From Mactra quadrangularis (Eukaryota; Mollusca; Bivalvia; Venerida; Mactridae), in assembly GCA_025267735.1 (NCBI GenBank), contig CM046301.1, positions 69,591,110-69,655,109 on the forward strand: a stretch of 64,000 nt of DNA, written 5' to 3'. Within the stretch, counting starts at the first letter, position 1. Each line of letters begins with the position of its first letter. A program made the position numbers and the translations under genes. Below, one piece after another: positions 1-11,950 of the stretch. The notes beneath the pieces were generated by a model that had not been told where the DNA came from, made no database searches, and saw only the letters and a program-made list of their open reading frames with translations.

Positions 1-490
1 AACAGTCATGTTAACATACGTCATAAGCAATGATAAAGACACAAGCCTCTGTTCCTTTGTTCTTTTTAATCCTAGAAATTCTATCTAGTTTATATTTAAT
101 TACAAAATGAATACGTAAATGCAATGCACTTTAACTTAAACACCGAGTTTAACACATGATACACCTTAAATTGATTTAAAATCAGACTCAGTTGAACAGT
201 GACGTAGACTTAGTGTCTGCATCAACTCTACACAGCTCTGTGTACGTGACGTCATATGTTCCCCTGCTGTGTTAACACTACTACTGATGACAAACAGGTA
301 ATTAAGACAGGGAAAAAGATTTCACATTCTACTGTTAATACCCCAAAATACTCTAACAGTCTCATTTAAATTAAAGCTGTATTTTGCATAACACCAAAAG
401 GTTAAGTCCATTTTCGTTTAAGGGGTGAGCAGATTCTAATTGCAATCTTCTGGATAACTTAGGTATATTAGCATGTTGCAGTTCTTTCTT
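1..490. other. Unassigned AT-rich intergenic DNA
   Basis: No open frame with recognisable protein similarity, no repeat boundary and no RNA gene seen. A palindromic CRE-type octamer TGACGTCA lies at 247-254, but nothing next to it looks like a first exon. Confidence 0.4.
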
Positions 491-900
491 GTTTAGTCTA
501 AAGCATAATTTGCCCAAATGACAAGCCCGTATTTATGCACTCAAAAGTCAACAGATGTTGGTCCATTATTATTTTATAGGGGTACTGACTATAAAATCCT
601 CATTCATGATGACTTAAGTACTCTGAGTAGTTGGGTTTTTTTTGTTGAGTCAATCCCGTATTTCACAAATAATATTTTAACTTTATTTATACTCCAAAAA
701 AGTCAACAGGACTGGTCCATAATTATTGTATAGGGATGCTGGTACACATTTTGGATGACTTAATTATATTGAGCAGTTGTATGTTGTTGAGCCTATCTCT
801 TTATAATTTACCCACTAACATTGAGACTTTACTTATACACCAAAGTTAACAGGTTTGGTCCATGATGATGTTAGCAGAACTGATTCTAAATTTATACAGT
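491..900. repeat. Diverged tandem repeat, about 150-bp period, three units
   Basis: The block GTCAACAG followed by TGGTCCAT recurs at 547, 702 and 845 (the third as GTTAACAG), each followed by a similar AT-rich stretch and a GATGACTTAA-like block. Periods are about 155 and 143 bp. The units are clearly diverged, so this is an old tandem array rather than an active satellite. The open frame that crosses it is not taken as a gene. Confidence 0.55.
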
Positions 901-1778
901 AATCTTGGAAGTTTTAAATTGAATGTTCATATTGTATGATTAGCATGTGTATAGATTAAATAAACAAATTTGTTTACATTCAAAATTTCTAATATTGTGA
1001 GTCTTGGAACTCGGGTGTCATTTTGTCAGCTGGACAACATGTAAAACAAGATTAGAGTAACAACATAGGCATAACCAATGTGTTTGTAATTTAATACATG
1101 GGTCTGTTTGCCAAAAGAGCTGCCATTGATATGAAATTTTGTAGCAATATATTGAACAATAGTTATTGGTGATACATCAAAATATCAAGTCAGACAAGGA
1201 GTGTAATAGAAGCTGCTAGAACTTTTTTTTTTTATCTATTTACTTTAAATTTGTTAAGGTTATATTTTCAAATTTTCAAATATGTATGTTCCTTATCATC
1301 AACATCATCTCCTGTGACAAATACTTACCAAGTCGAGCATGCTGTCTCTGACAGCTTTTGTTCTGTTCTTAGTGCAAAATAAGCATGACATTGGTCTGTG
1401 AAAAAAATATTTTACATGCAATCAGAAAGCAACTAGATCATTCTTCAATGAAGATATACCTGCTGCCAAAAAAGACTTATAAATCTATCAATTTCACTTG
1501 CAAAGTGGATTGAAATTATTCTCTGTGTACATTCAGCTTGTTCTTATACACTAACTCTAAATGATTTGATGGCATGATTAAGAATTAAGATAGTTATATA
1601 CCATACAATTTGTAATTTGAATGATGAGGGGGTCAAGTTAAGAACTTATGAAGTACTCATGAGTACCAAAATGCTTAATATATGTACATAGATATTTTAC
1701 TCAGAAGTCCTGAAAGTTCCTGCTAGCTTCCATGAATGCTTGATTTTACTGCTTTATTTTGCTTCTACACTGTCAGCT
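901..1778. other. Unassigned intergenic DNA
   Basis: AT-rich, with no supported gene, RNA or transposon boundary. Confidence 0.35.
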
Positions 1779-1862
1779 TTCGGGGGCCTCCGGCCCCCTG
1801 AACCCCCGCCAAGGCGTTGCCCTGGACCCACCGGGGGTCCTAGCGGCCCCCAGGCCCCCAGC
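1779..1862. repeat. GC-rich island of CCCC/GGGG blocks, probable MITE end
   Basis: About 85 bp rich in runs such as GGGGGCC and GGCCCCC, sharply bounded by AT-rich DNA. Its composition resembles the G/C-run interior of the CAGGGGCGGATCC repeats at 22.7 and 35.2 kb, so it is probably a degraded end of a similar element. Two overlapping frames cross it, but the proline-rich peptides they give look compositional. Confidence 0.4.
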
Positions 1863-1913
1863 ATTTTCTTCAGTATTTTCAGTTTTCACAACTTTCACCC
1901 ATGTAACTACATT

Positions 1914-2341
1914 AGGACATGCCAAATTGGAATTCTGTTAAGCGTCAACTCAAATTTGACAAACCTAAGTACCTATTCACAAAACACACAAACCGAAAAA
2001 GAAAACACAAGTATTTTTATGGCAAAAACAATGCATTAATTTTTTTTTTCAATGGAATAACATCCTCATCATATAAAACAATGCTCTGAATCTTATAAAA
2101 CATGACTAGTGGGTTTTTCATGTAAAATATACATTGTATTAATTAATAACGGGGTTATGAAAATTGTTTACGATGAATAACATCGTTACCAAACACAATT
2201 TTCCCTGAATTAAATTGTCGTATCAAATCCCGGACATCGGAATTATTTAAGAAAACTTTACCTACATTTGTTTTTTATTTTGATTGAGGACTAAAACCTA
2301 CGCGCTCGCAGACGCTTAACAAAATTCCGTTATGGCAAGGC
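1914..2341. mobile_element. Putative MITE with imperfect terminal inverted repeats
   Basis: The left end (1917-1947, GACATGCCAAATTGG then CTGTTAAGCGTC) is matched in reverse orientation at 2310-2341 (GACGCTTAAC then TTATGGCAAGGCC). The arms share GTTAAGCGTC exactly and the outer part loosely. No transposase is inside and no convincing target duplication is seen, so the superfamily is left open. Confidence 0.45.
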
Positions 2342-2988
2342 CTTAGTGTCAGTACTAGTATACATGTGCCAGTATTTTATTATGCATCAATCATTTAAAT
2401 CTGCACCTCCATCCCCAGAGCAATAAGGAGTTAGCAGGGCAACAGGGCTGTGTTTTTATCTTTTAAGATACCCCTGCAGTGCTGGACAACTGCAGAAGAG
2501 TTATTTTCTCATCAGAAATAGCAAGGATCATAGCCAGTCAATTTTGATTTATAGGAACAGTGTATTTACCCATATTTTACCATTCATATGTCTCTGCACA
2601 GTGAAGATTTTACCAGGGTATTGCTTGGCTCAAACTGAGAATCCCCAGTATTCCCTAGGGGTGAGGGTGCAGGTCACACATGACTAGTACCGGTACATTA
2701 AATTACATGTATGTGATCCATAATGAATTCCAGTGTCAGTTTGCCAATGATTCATTGACAATGCTGGTTCTTTGTGCCTAGTAATGCTGGTGGAAAACTT
2801 GTTCAGGAAGGTGATAAGTAATGAATTGATAACAGCATTAAAAAAATGCATGTGTTCTTAATATTCTAGTATTATATTTAATTTTCACCTACTTATGCTA
2901 TACAGTTCATTGTTATACTTGCATTATGTTTCATTGTTACTTTAATGTCTCTGTTACTAGCGACCTGCTTTTCCAAAGTGTGGGTTAG

Positions 2989-3065
2989 TTCCACAACTGA
3001 GAAGAAAATTTACAATATTTTCAATATTTCGACCATATTGCGCAGTCTTCATCAGGGTTGTGAAA
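2989..3065 (-). other. Hammerhead-ribozyme-like core in the duplicated unit
   Basis: On the minus strand the order is TTTCACAAC, CTGATGA, GAC-loop-GTC, GAAA, TATT-GAA-AATA, then GTTGTGGAA. CTGATGA and GAAA are the two invariant boxes of hammerhead ribozymes, and GAC/GTC could form stem II. The flanking TTTCACAAC and GTTGTGGAA pair over about nine positions. Against it, one unpaired A sits at the base of stem II and about 16 unpaired bases separate the cleavage region from the outer stem. Activity is unproven. Penelope-like retroelements are known to carry such motifs. Confidence 0.3.
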
Positions 3066-3559
3066 GATGATGGTCAGTTGATATCAAATGACTGAGCCAA
3101 GTTAGTTATTCATAAGCTAAAGTAGACATTTTTCTTAAAAATTAAAAATAAGTTATTTCATGTGCTACTTGATTCGTTTCTACCGTATGTTTTGACTTGA
3201 GCCAAAAATCTATGAAAAGCAAGTGTTTACCTTTTGAAACCATAAGGCTGTATGCCTTGCATACATCTTAATGAAAACTACACTCAGATGCTGATTTTTG
3301 TTTCATAGATAAAAAGTTGTCCATCTTTTGTGGGATATTTAGTAATTATTGCGAAAGAAAAGAGAAAGCTTGTTAAGTAAACTGCAAACGAAAGCGAAAT
3401 CAAATACTAATTTTTCATGAAATATATTCAAATACAATGTATGTTTAAAATTTCAAAGTTTGCTGTAAGCTTTACTCGTTTTTACTTTTCCATATGTATA
3501 CATGTAAGTCTTTGTATGTGTAGATGCACAAAAATAAATCACTTGCTCACTAAAAAATG

Positions 3560-3835
3560 TAACGGTAGGAGCAGTGGTCCAGTGGTAGGAATCGGGCTTA
3601 GGGATGGAGAGATCCCGGGTTCAATCCCCACTAGGGGCACTGCTAATTTCCTTGAGCAAAAAATTAACATACAATTGTTCCACTCCACCCAGTTGAAAAT
3701 GGTTACTGTGAGGGATCATCTGCCTGAAGATGATTTCAATGATCATGATTTGTCTATCATACAAGATTGTAAAGTCGGCTGAACATGTACATAGAAGCAG
3801 ACTTTAAACCGCCCTTTAGCTTTAATGTTTACATT
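3560..3835 (+). mobile_element. tRNA-derived SINE, family D (copy in arm 1)
   Basis: Head with an A-box-like GTCCAGTGGTAGG and a B-box-like GGTTCAATCCCCACTAGG, then a conserved body (TGCTAATTTCCTTGAGC, TGTTCCACTCCA, GGCTGAACATG) ending in an AAACCGCCCTTTA block. The same body recurs at 5.7, 23.2, 42.0, 48.3 and 55.8 kb. An open frame runs through it, but that frame is part of the SINE. Confidence 0.75.
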
Positions 3836-4334
3836 TTTATGCATAACTCTTGGTGCATAAAGGTGACAAATTACAATTGTAAAATTTTGCAATGTTCTTA
3901 GCTTTGTTTTAGTCATTGTTTTTACATGAACAGTTTTGTGTTTTAATGAACAATTTTTGTGTTTTTAATTTTGTTAGAAACGTTAAGATAATAATTTTAT
4001 ACCGTAATAATGTTTTTCACCATTTTATTGTTACATTTTGTATGTTCATTTAGACAATGTCATAATTAAAGTATGCTTTAAATAAATTATATAAAATCTA
4101 GTTGTGTCTTTATCACACTTCTTAAATATCTTATAAAATGTATTTGATATCTAGAACTGTAGTGTCAATTTATTATAAATTTTGATTTATAGGAACAGTG
4201 TATTTACCCATATTTTACCATTCATATGTCTCTGCACAGTGAAGATTTTACCAGGGTATTGCTTGGCTCAAACTGAGAATCCCCAGTATTCCCTAGGGGT
4301 GAGGGTGCAGGTCACACATGACTGGTTCATTAAT

Positions 4335-4823
4335 CAGGGCTCGAATTTAAGCTCGCATACTCCCAAAATGCGAGTGACTTTTGGAAATTGCAAGTTACTT
4401 TACTTTTAACTCGCAAATTTTCACGAGTTGAAATCACTGCTAAGTCATGAAAGTGTTACTGTCTAAACTAATAAGTTTCAAATCAGCATTTGAACGGCCT
4501 CATAGATTGATAGTACGATTTAGTTTTTGCTTTACTTACTTGTAATGCTACATGATACAATGAGTGTAGTGAATATACGTGTCACTGACATCAAAAGCTA
4601 AATTTTGACTTATTGAAAAGTTACGTCTGCAAACCATGATACCCTGGTAGCAATTATGTACACATGTGTGGAAGATTAATGGATAGATAGTGTCAATGGC
4701 CGAAACATATGATTAAAAAATATGGAGAAAAAATGTGAGTGACTTTTTTTCATTTTGCGAGTTGAAATTGAATCAACTCGCAAAAATTTGCAAGTCCAAT
4801 TTTTTGTTAAATTTGAGCCCTAG
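4335..4823. mobile_element. hAT-type MITE with perfect 8-bp target duplication
   Basis: Begins CAGGGCTCGAATTTAAGC and ends TTAAATTTGAGCCCTAG, giving inverted termini of about 17 bp. Both sides carry TCATTAAT (4327-4334 and 4824-4831). An 8-bp duplication with CAGGG termini is the hAT signature. The paralogous arm lacks the insertion near 2690-2705. There is no coding capacity, so it is non-autonomous. Confidence 0.85.
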
Positions 4824-5707
4824 TCATTAATATACATGAATGTGATCCATAATGAATTCCAGTGTCAGATTATCAATGATTCATTGACAATGCTGCTTCT
4901 TTGTGCCTAGTAATGCTGGTAGAAAAGTTGTTCAGGAGGGTGATAAGGTTTGGCCTGGCGACAGTGGAATAAAAAATGTAATGAATTGATAACAGCATAA
5001 AATAAAAAATGCATGTGTTTTTATTTAATTTTCACCTACTTACGCTATATAGTTCATTGTTACACTTGCATTATGTTTCATTGTTACTTTAATGTTTCTT
5101 TTATTGCTTTGTCAAGATTACAATTCATAATGTTTGTAGAATACAAAAATATTTGTATGTTACTAGTGACCTGCTTTTCCAATGTGTGGGTTAGTTCCAC
5201 AACTCAGAAGAAAATTTACATTTTTTTTCAATATTTCGACCATATTGCACAGTCTTTATCAGGATTGTGAAAGATGGTCAGTTTTATATCAAAAGACTGA
5301 GCCAAGATAGTTATTTATAAGCTAAAGTAGACATTTCTACGTTTTGACTGGAGCCTAAAATCTATGAAAAACAAGTGTTTACCTTTTGAAACCATAAGGC
5401 TGTATGTGTTGCATACATTTTAATGAAAACTTCACTCAGGTGCTGATTTTTTCATAGATAAAAAGTTGTCCATCTTTTGTGGGATATTTAGTAATTATTG
5501 CAAAAGGAAAGAAAAAGCTTGTTAAGTAAGCTGCAAACAAAAGCGAAATCAAATACTAATTTTTCATGAAATATATTCAAATACAATGTATGTTTAAAAT
5601 TTCAAAGTTTGCTGTAAGCATAACTATTTTTTACTTTCCATATATGTGTATGTAAGTCTTTGTATGTATAGATGCACAAAATAAATTACTTGCTCACTAA
5701 AACATGT

Positions 5708-5975
5708 ACTGGTAGGAGCAGTGGTCCAGTGATAGGAATCGGGCTTAGGGATGGAGAGGTCCCGGGTTCAATCCCCACTAGGGGCTCTGCTAATTTCCTT
5801 GAGCAAGAAATTAACCAACAATTGTTCCACTCCACCCAGTTGAAAATGGTTACTGTGAGGGATCATCTGCCTGAAGATGATTTTAATGATCATGATTTGT
5901 CTATCATACAAGATTGTAAAGTTGGCTGAACATGCATATGGAAGCAGACTTTAAACCGCCCTTTAACTTTAATGT
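5708..5975 (+). mobile_element. tRNA-derived SINE, family D (copy in arm 2)
   Basis: Paralogue of the SINE at 3560-3835, carried along by the tandem duplication. It keeps the head (GTCCAGTGATAGG, GGTTCAATCCCC) and the body. Confidence 0.75.
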
Positions 5976-6440
5976 TTACATTTTTATGCATAAAGGTGAC
6001 AAATTACAATTGTAAAATTTTGCAATGTACTTTAAATAGCTTTGTTTTAGTCAATGTTTTTACATGAACAGTTTTGTGTGTTAATGAAATATTTTTGTAT
6101 TTTTAATTTTGTTAGAAACGTTAAGATCATAATTTTAATAATAATGTTTTTCACCATTTTATTGTTACATTTTGTAAGTTCATTTAGACAATGTCATTAA
6201 AGTATGCTAAAAATAAAATATATAAAATCTAGTTGTGTCTTTTATCATTTCTATGTATTAAATATTCAATACATCATACCAAGCATTTTATTAGTTCACA
6301 TGAGCTGTGTTACTAGTCCCGAAATTTGCACGTAACATCTCGTGATCCTTGCATGGCCTAAATTGTTCAAAGAACAACTCCGAGATCTGATTTCTTTCAG
6401 ATAATAGTTAGCTTTTTGTATGTCCTTGGATACTAGATTA

Positions 6441-6889
6441 TAGGGCTGCTGCGAGTATCCGAGTACTCGGATATTCATAACCCCGACCAGAAAATCAAGT
6501 ACGAATCTTCGTCACGTCCGAAATCGTTGGATCGCAGTCTATTTTTGGAAGTAGTGAAAGAACATTGTCAGCTTAATCACCACTGAAAACGAACCACACT
6601 ACTGATAAAAATTTTAATTTATTCAAAATTTCGTTTGTTACACATTTATACAAAATGTTATCACTGAAAATGCACATTAAATGCCGGTAATAGACATGTT
6701 TTGAGTACACGGTTTTTCATTTAGTAAATTTTAAAGCTTCTGTAATTCTTCACTTATTTCAGTCATTACATATTATTAAATTCTGTATGTTTCTCCATTA
6801 ACTAGTGATTTGTGGTTCAATTCGTGAATCGCTACACATGAATTGTGGTTCGGATTAGATCGCCACTTTCTCAACGATCCACAGCCCTA
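6441..6889. mobile_element. hAT-like MITE, TAGGGCTG family, copy 1
   Basis: Starts TAGGGCTGCTGCGAGTATCC and ends GATCCACAGCCCTA. The interior matches 29903-30364 in the same orientation and 16011-16459 in the opposite one. Flanks CTAGATTA and CTACATTT agree at 6 of 8 positions, compatible with a decayed 8-bp target duplication. Confidence 0.7.
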
Positions 6890-8480
6890 CTACATTTAGA
6901 TTATATGTCTTGATAATTCTTGTCTTGTTTTTTTCAGTCATTTTTAGGGCTCCATTTCATCTCCAGTCTTCACCCCAAAATAGGTACATGTATTTCCTTT
7001 TCTGTAGCAAACAACCGCTTATAACATCGTCGGCAACCACAGTACTTTCTTCCGTTACACTCCATACATACCGTGGGCAATTTGACTGGCAAAATCTCGT
7101 TTTCATAAATATGCATGATGCAGACCAATCGTCTTCCATTAAAGTTGCATGTTACAATTGAATACTCTTCAATAATAATGACGTCACACTGGGTTTTTCT
7201 TTCTTAAAATAGAAACTAACGCACATGTTTATTTTCAAAAAATAGTTGCGTTATTTCATAGGCTAGTTTTCCGCAGTGGTTTCCTTGTGGAACCAATAAA
7301 ACTGCCTCATTAATTATTCATGATTACAAGATTGTCCTAACTAAATGGTCCACGGTACATAAGGCAGCATATCGGAGTAATGTATCGTGGGATAACTGAC
7401 GATGAGGTTTTAATAGCCTTACATAGATTCAAGACATGTATTAAACTTGATCAATATTAGTAGGCATACTGAATACATTGTAACTAGAATGTTAAATTAT
7501 GATACACAATCTAAGTATTGAATCTGTGTCAGATTTTCCTGAAATATTCCATCTCTCATAGTGGCTGGTTTTCAAAATGGTTTATGATTTTTCCTCAAAA
7601 TGAAATGAGACCTCCCATTGCTCGTATCTAAATCTAAATAATCAACACATTGTCCAGACACGAATTCATAGTGCTTTTCAAGCACTGGCTGTTAATAACA
7701 CTTCCAACTTTACCGATAAAGTTTTTTTCCAATTGGCGATATTTTCATCAACATGTGCTAAGCATGTAAGAGTTGTATACGGAAATCTATTGCACACGTC
7801 AATTAGCATAACCAATATTGCATTACAAGAAAAAAATGCAGATCTTGATTAATTCAAGGACCCTATGTTCATACAGGGTCCTTGATTTATTTCAAAGAAA
7901 ATATTTGATTTCTTAAAGTAAGACAATAGTGATTTAAATGTGAAGCTATCAATTAAACGATATAACTCAAGAATTGTCTCACAGTCCAGGACGTCCGTTT
8001 ACTACATACCTGTCACTGGTACCAGAGATACCTGTAGCTCTTACAATTTTGGAAAATCATGTTATATGATACATTCCACATTCAAATAAGACAGTGTTTG
8101 ATGACTAAACATGAAGATTAAAATCATACTTCTTATCGCGTTATTACTTTCCGCTTCCATTGAGCTGACGGTTTTCATTCACGGCTAATCCGGCGCCCGA
8201 CTAGTAGCACACCACTCTCGATGCTAGATCGAGAATCTTGATAGCATCTAGGTTGGAGAGTGGGATTACGATGTTTATAAAACTACATGTACATAATTTC
8301 AAGTTTCTGCCCAGCTGCGGCAGTTTTAGTCTTTTTTAAGTTAGTATAAAACGTTTTAGCCTAAAACTTGTTTCATTTGGACTGAGGTAGTATTCCTGAA
8401 TAAATTGATCTCTCGTATGAGTTCGGATAATTGATAAAACACTTCTTCATTTTGATGGAATAATTATATAACTTTGTTCA
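6890..8480. other. Unassigned intergenic DNA with a short perfect hairpin
   Basis: No gene supported. A perfect inverted repeat TCAAGGACCCT / AGGGTCCTTGA lies at 7854-7885 with a 10-base loop; the stem is too short for a typical microRNA precursor. A CRE octamer TGACGTCA is near 7180. Overlapping frames of 60-83 codons on both strands around 6910-7161 have no recognisable domain or splice site. Confidence 0.35.
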
Positions 8481-8734
8481 ACTACTCTCGTGTCCATATG
8501 TTTTCAAGATTCTCGAATATCTAGATAACTTCTGGGTACGAGAAGGATTTCAACGTCTGTAAAACAAAGTATATCCTCGAGGAAAAACATACGGAATACT
8601 TAGTTATTCTTCGCATGAATCGATTTGTACTCCAGTTTGTACGTTATCATAGTTGCTAAAAGTGAAAATTTACACACAAGCTGTATTAACACCAGCCCAA
8701 TATTGTAAGATATATATAAAGTTGCTATGTAGCT

Positions 8735-8925
8735 CTCCCAGTTGTGGAGCTATAATTGAGCGAAGAATTTCCAATCAGCAGGTCCCGGGTCCGATTCCCG
8801 GCCATGACAAGTTCTTTTTTACCCGAGGAGCTGTAGTAGGCTCCTATTGGAACGGTTAGTGAGTAACGGTCGGCTGAACATATGCATGAAAGCAGACTTT
8901 AAACAACACTCTAGCTTTAACTTGT
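8735..8925 (+). mobile_element. SINE remnant with tRNA-like head and family D tail
   Basis: A tRNA-like head (GGTCCCGGGTCCGATTCCCG as B box) is followed by a short spacer and a family D-type tail GGTCGGCTGAACATATGC. The central body is missing, so it is a deleted or chimeric copy. Confidence 0.5.
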
Positions 8926-9167
8926 AACGCTCAGAGAGTTATTTTCCCGTAAACGTTTGCCATTTTTCACTCTCTCTAATGCATGTAATGTCAATGAAAC
9001 ACTGGAAGAACACTTTATTTGTCTACCATTTTTGTTGAATTGTTTGACCTGGACTTGGCAAACTTATATAAGTAACTTGTTATATTTGCATTTAGAGTAT
9101 ACTTACAAAAATAAATATGAATGTACGGTTGGCATACATCTCTAGATTAGAGACACTCGGTGATGTA

Positions 9168-9828
9168 CAGTATAACCTGCTATCAGTGGTCACCTGCTAT
9201 AAGTGAACAGTTTGGCTTCCTCACATTGAAAATAGCTCTATTTTGAACCTATTATAAGCAGCCATCTTCTGTATGCATCCATGAAGTGGTCACATAATTT
9301 CCTTAACAAGTCACCAGTTTGTATTAAGTAGTCACGTATTAAGTTTAAGGTATTAAGTGGTCACGATTTATCGAATTTTAGAATTAACAAAGTGTCATCA
9401 TATTGTACATTAGCCCCTTTAAACATTCAAGACCAATCAACAAAATGACATCACTTAATGTAGGGCCTAAGTCTTCTGATTTTTAATTCGAGGGTTGTCT
9501 GCAAGACTGTGGTTACTCACTCTTTAACGCAATGCACATACTGCAGTCTTGCGGGCAATCCTCGAATTGCAGCTGTCACTTGTGTCTTCTTTGTAGAATA
9601 GTTAATAAGAAACTGTTTTATAATTAACTATGAGTTTGTATATTTTTTGAATGTCTGAACGGACTAACCAAACCATATTTATCTGAGCCTGATTCAAGTG
9701 GTCGCCAGCTGTGAGCAGTCAATATAGCCACTTGCCTACAATGGCATTCTCGAACCTAGCGGTTATCAAGATTCTCGGTACGATAGACCCTGGGTACGAC
9801 AATGCTTCACTGGCTGCAGGTTTTACTG
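9168..9828. mobile_element. TA-inserted, pogo/Tc-like MITE
   Basis: Starts CAGTATAACCTGC and ends GCAGGTTTTACTG, flanked on both sides by TA. CAGTAWAACCTG termini with TA duplication are typical of pogo/Tigger elements. The inside holds tandem-like TCACCTGCTATAAGTG motifs and, near the right end, a copy of the CATTCTCG hairpin family (about 9747-9800). No transposase frame. Confidence 0.6.
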
Positions 9829-10241
9829 TATACAATAAACTAGGTATTAATACTTGAGATATATATCTCTAAGACATTGTTGTATATTTATATATATCAG
9901 CCTCGATGATAGTAACCCTTTGATAATCAACAATAAAAACACAATAAGTACAAAGTACGCAATCTGATTCACAATATATATATTCGTCATTGTGAACATT
10001 ATTGTTTAAAGCATGCTGGGGGAAATCATTTATAGTGTACTTACAATGAGAACGTGAACGCGACTTTTGAGCTGTTCTGCCATTAAAATAGAGCAAGAAC
10101 CCGAGCACGCAAAACCGCCTACCAATTTCGACTTTCAACATCTTTTTCTTGCTGTGAGAGATAAAATTTTGTCATTTGGAAACATGGCGCATAGTACATG
10201 TGAATAAGTACGCAAAACAATATATTCCAGGACATAAACCA

Positions 10242-10550
10242 GTAGCCTGTTCAATTACCCTAAACAATCAAAAACGTTCCGTAACGATACATTCGGACCT
10301 CCTCGGCCATTCGCTGCGAATAATCTCGGGCATATTTAGACGCTATTTTGAAACTACCGGTGTTGAAGTAAACAAATATACGATCGTTTAGGCAATGAGT
10401 GATGTTTCGTTTTTAGTCCGTAAATTTTGAAACATCACTCATTGCCTGAACGACTGTTTTTTGTTAGATTATTCGCAGCGAATGGCCGAGGAGTTCCGAA
10501 TGTATCGTTACGGAACGTTTTGGAACGTTTAGGTTAATTGAACAGGCTAC
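10242..10550. mobile_element. Palindromic MITE, GTAGCCTGTTCAATT family, copy 1
   Basis: Begins GTAGCCTGTTCAATTACCC and ends TTAATTGAACAGGCTAC. Arms of about 85 bp contain CGTTCCGTAACGATACATTC and the CCTCGGCCATTCGCTGCG block. A second, inner inverted repeat (GGCAATGAGTGATGTTTC) sits in the middle. It lies in the opposite orientation to the copies at 13,686 and 41,064. Confidence 0.8.
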
Positions 10551-11430
10551 ACGTTCGTTTGTGCATTCGCCCTCTGTATTACTTTTATACTGTAGATTGG
10601 TATTATCATAAACCGCCAAAGGGAGACATTGGATAGGAGTAATAAAGCTAGTCATTTTTATTGAGCAATATTTAAATCTCGTATATGGCATCATTTGGAA
10701 TACCTCGACCATCCATTGAGTGAATAATATTTTTCGTAGTGAATAGCCGAGGAGTTCCGAATGTGTTTGTGATTAATGTACTTTGCCGTGAATATCTTTA
10801 TACACTTTAAGGCGCATTGTGAGGTTTTATATCTGGAATGATTAAATCTGTCCATTTAATTGCTAGATGGTAATAATAAGCAGTCTATTAGACCGTCTTC
10901 CTTCTCTCGTTTGAAAATGAGTTGATTAAACATACATGAATGCAGGCAGGGACGCCGAGAAGCAATTAAACAAAAATGGTACTGTGGTTCTGTATGAAAT
11001 ATGTGCTGAGTATATTATACAGAATAAAATCACGTGACATTTCTCTAAAATTATCCATTGACGTCATTATATAAACACCCCCGCATTGACTGACTCGTTA
11101 AAGCCAAAAAAAATCTATAAAACGTTTACCAAGTGATAGTAAAACACTCCCGAGGGATGGTAAATACAAAGTGTGCATTGTCATTAACAATTATGTTTGT
11201 AAATGAATTATTTGTTTTATTGCAAACATTTTTTTAATATGTAAGATTAGATATAGTTACAATTAAGTCAAGTTCTGTAGATTATTACGTGAGATGCAGA
11301 TAAGAAGTCGGGACCACTGGAAACGCGTGTCAGTGATGAAATACGGTTTGTTAGTAAATCAAATATCTCTTTAAGAGTATAAATATCAACATGATTGAAT
11401 TATTGGAACAGAACAGAATATTTTTTACAG
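10551..11430. other. Unassigned intergenic DNA
   Basis: Only a solo fragment of the GTAGCC family arm (GCCGAGGAGTTCCGAATG at about 10747) is recognised. No gene supported. Confidence 0.4.
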
Positions 11431-11440
11431 GTTACATGTA

Positions 11441-11950
11441 CTGTCGCGATACGCCAGAAGCGTATCGCGATATATTGCGATACGCCAGTTCCGTATCACG
11501 ATACGTATCAAGATATATTGTGGGTTTTTAGGTTCGTTGTACCTCCGCTTTACTTTACAGAAACATTGCAAATCTTACAAACTGATACCACGTCGACAAT
11601 TTTGTTTGTTTTGGTATCTAATTTAAAGTCGAAATGAGTCCAGAGTCCACTTTTGGCTTTTTATATACATTTGTATATTTTTAATACCCCAATAGAAAGC
11701 ATTACTTTTGCCCGCCAATGAAAAGCATGGTTCTATTCAAGATCGGTTAAATTCTTGGAAATTTAGTTTTAATTGAATGAACCAGCGAAAAACTGACGTT
11801 TCGCTACTTTCATTTCGCGATGGCAATAATTTTCCGATAAAATAAAAAAATATCGCGAAATACTGGTACGTTTAATTTATACCGCGGTACGTATTGCCGC
11901 AGCTGCGTATTGCAAAACACCGGTATACCGGTATATCGCGACAGCCCTAG
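11441..11950. mobile_element. MITE with CTGTCGCGATA ends and a target duplication
   Basis: Left end CTGTCGCGATACGCC, right end GGTATATCGCGACAGCCCTAG. GTTACATGTA occurs immediately left (11431-11440) and at the right edge (11950-11959), consistent with an 8-bp hAT-type duplication extended by chance. The left terminus seems to lack the AGGG part of the usual terminus. The interior is rich in CGCGATA and CCGGTA palindromes. Confidence 0.65.

Larger units (their letters stand above)
2540..4115. repeat. Upstream arm of a 1.6-kb direct tandem duplication
   Basis: This 1,576-bp arm starts at TTTTGATTTATAGGAACAG and ends near ATCTAGTTGTGTCTTTATC. It is repeated in the same order and orientation at 4178-6247. 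It includes a hammerhead-like motif (2989-3065, minus strand) and a tRNA-headed SINE (about 3560-3835). Divergence between arms is a few percent plus small indels, by eye. Confidence 0.85.
4178..6247. repeat. Downstream arm of the tandem duplication, with a MITE insertion
   Basis: Second copy of 2540-4115, 62 bp further on. At 2,070 bp it is longer because it holds a 489-bp MITE plus its 8-bp duplicated site; without these the arm is 1,573 bp, almost the length of arm 1. Its hammerhead-like motif is damaged (CTGATAA instead of CTGATGA). It carries its own SINE D copy. Confidence 0.85.

Noticed and set aside
3417..5929. Frames of 121 and 85 codons that end in the same HDLSIIQDCKVG peptide
   Set aside because: The shared peptide is the translation of the family D SINE in both duplication arms; no conserved protein is involved.
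6910..7161. Overlapping frames on both strands, one 50 bp from a CRE octamer, as a possible first exon
   Set aside because: No GT donor in frame, no domain, and no downstream exon found.
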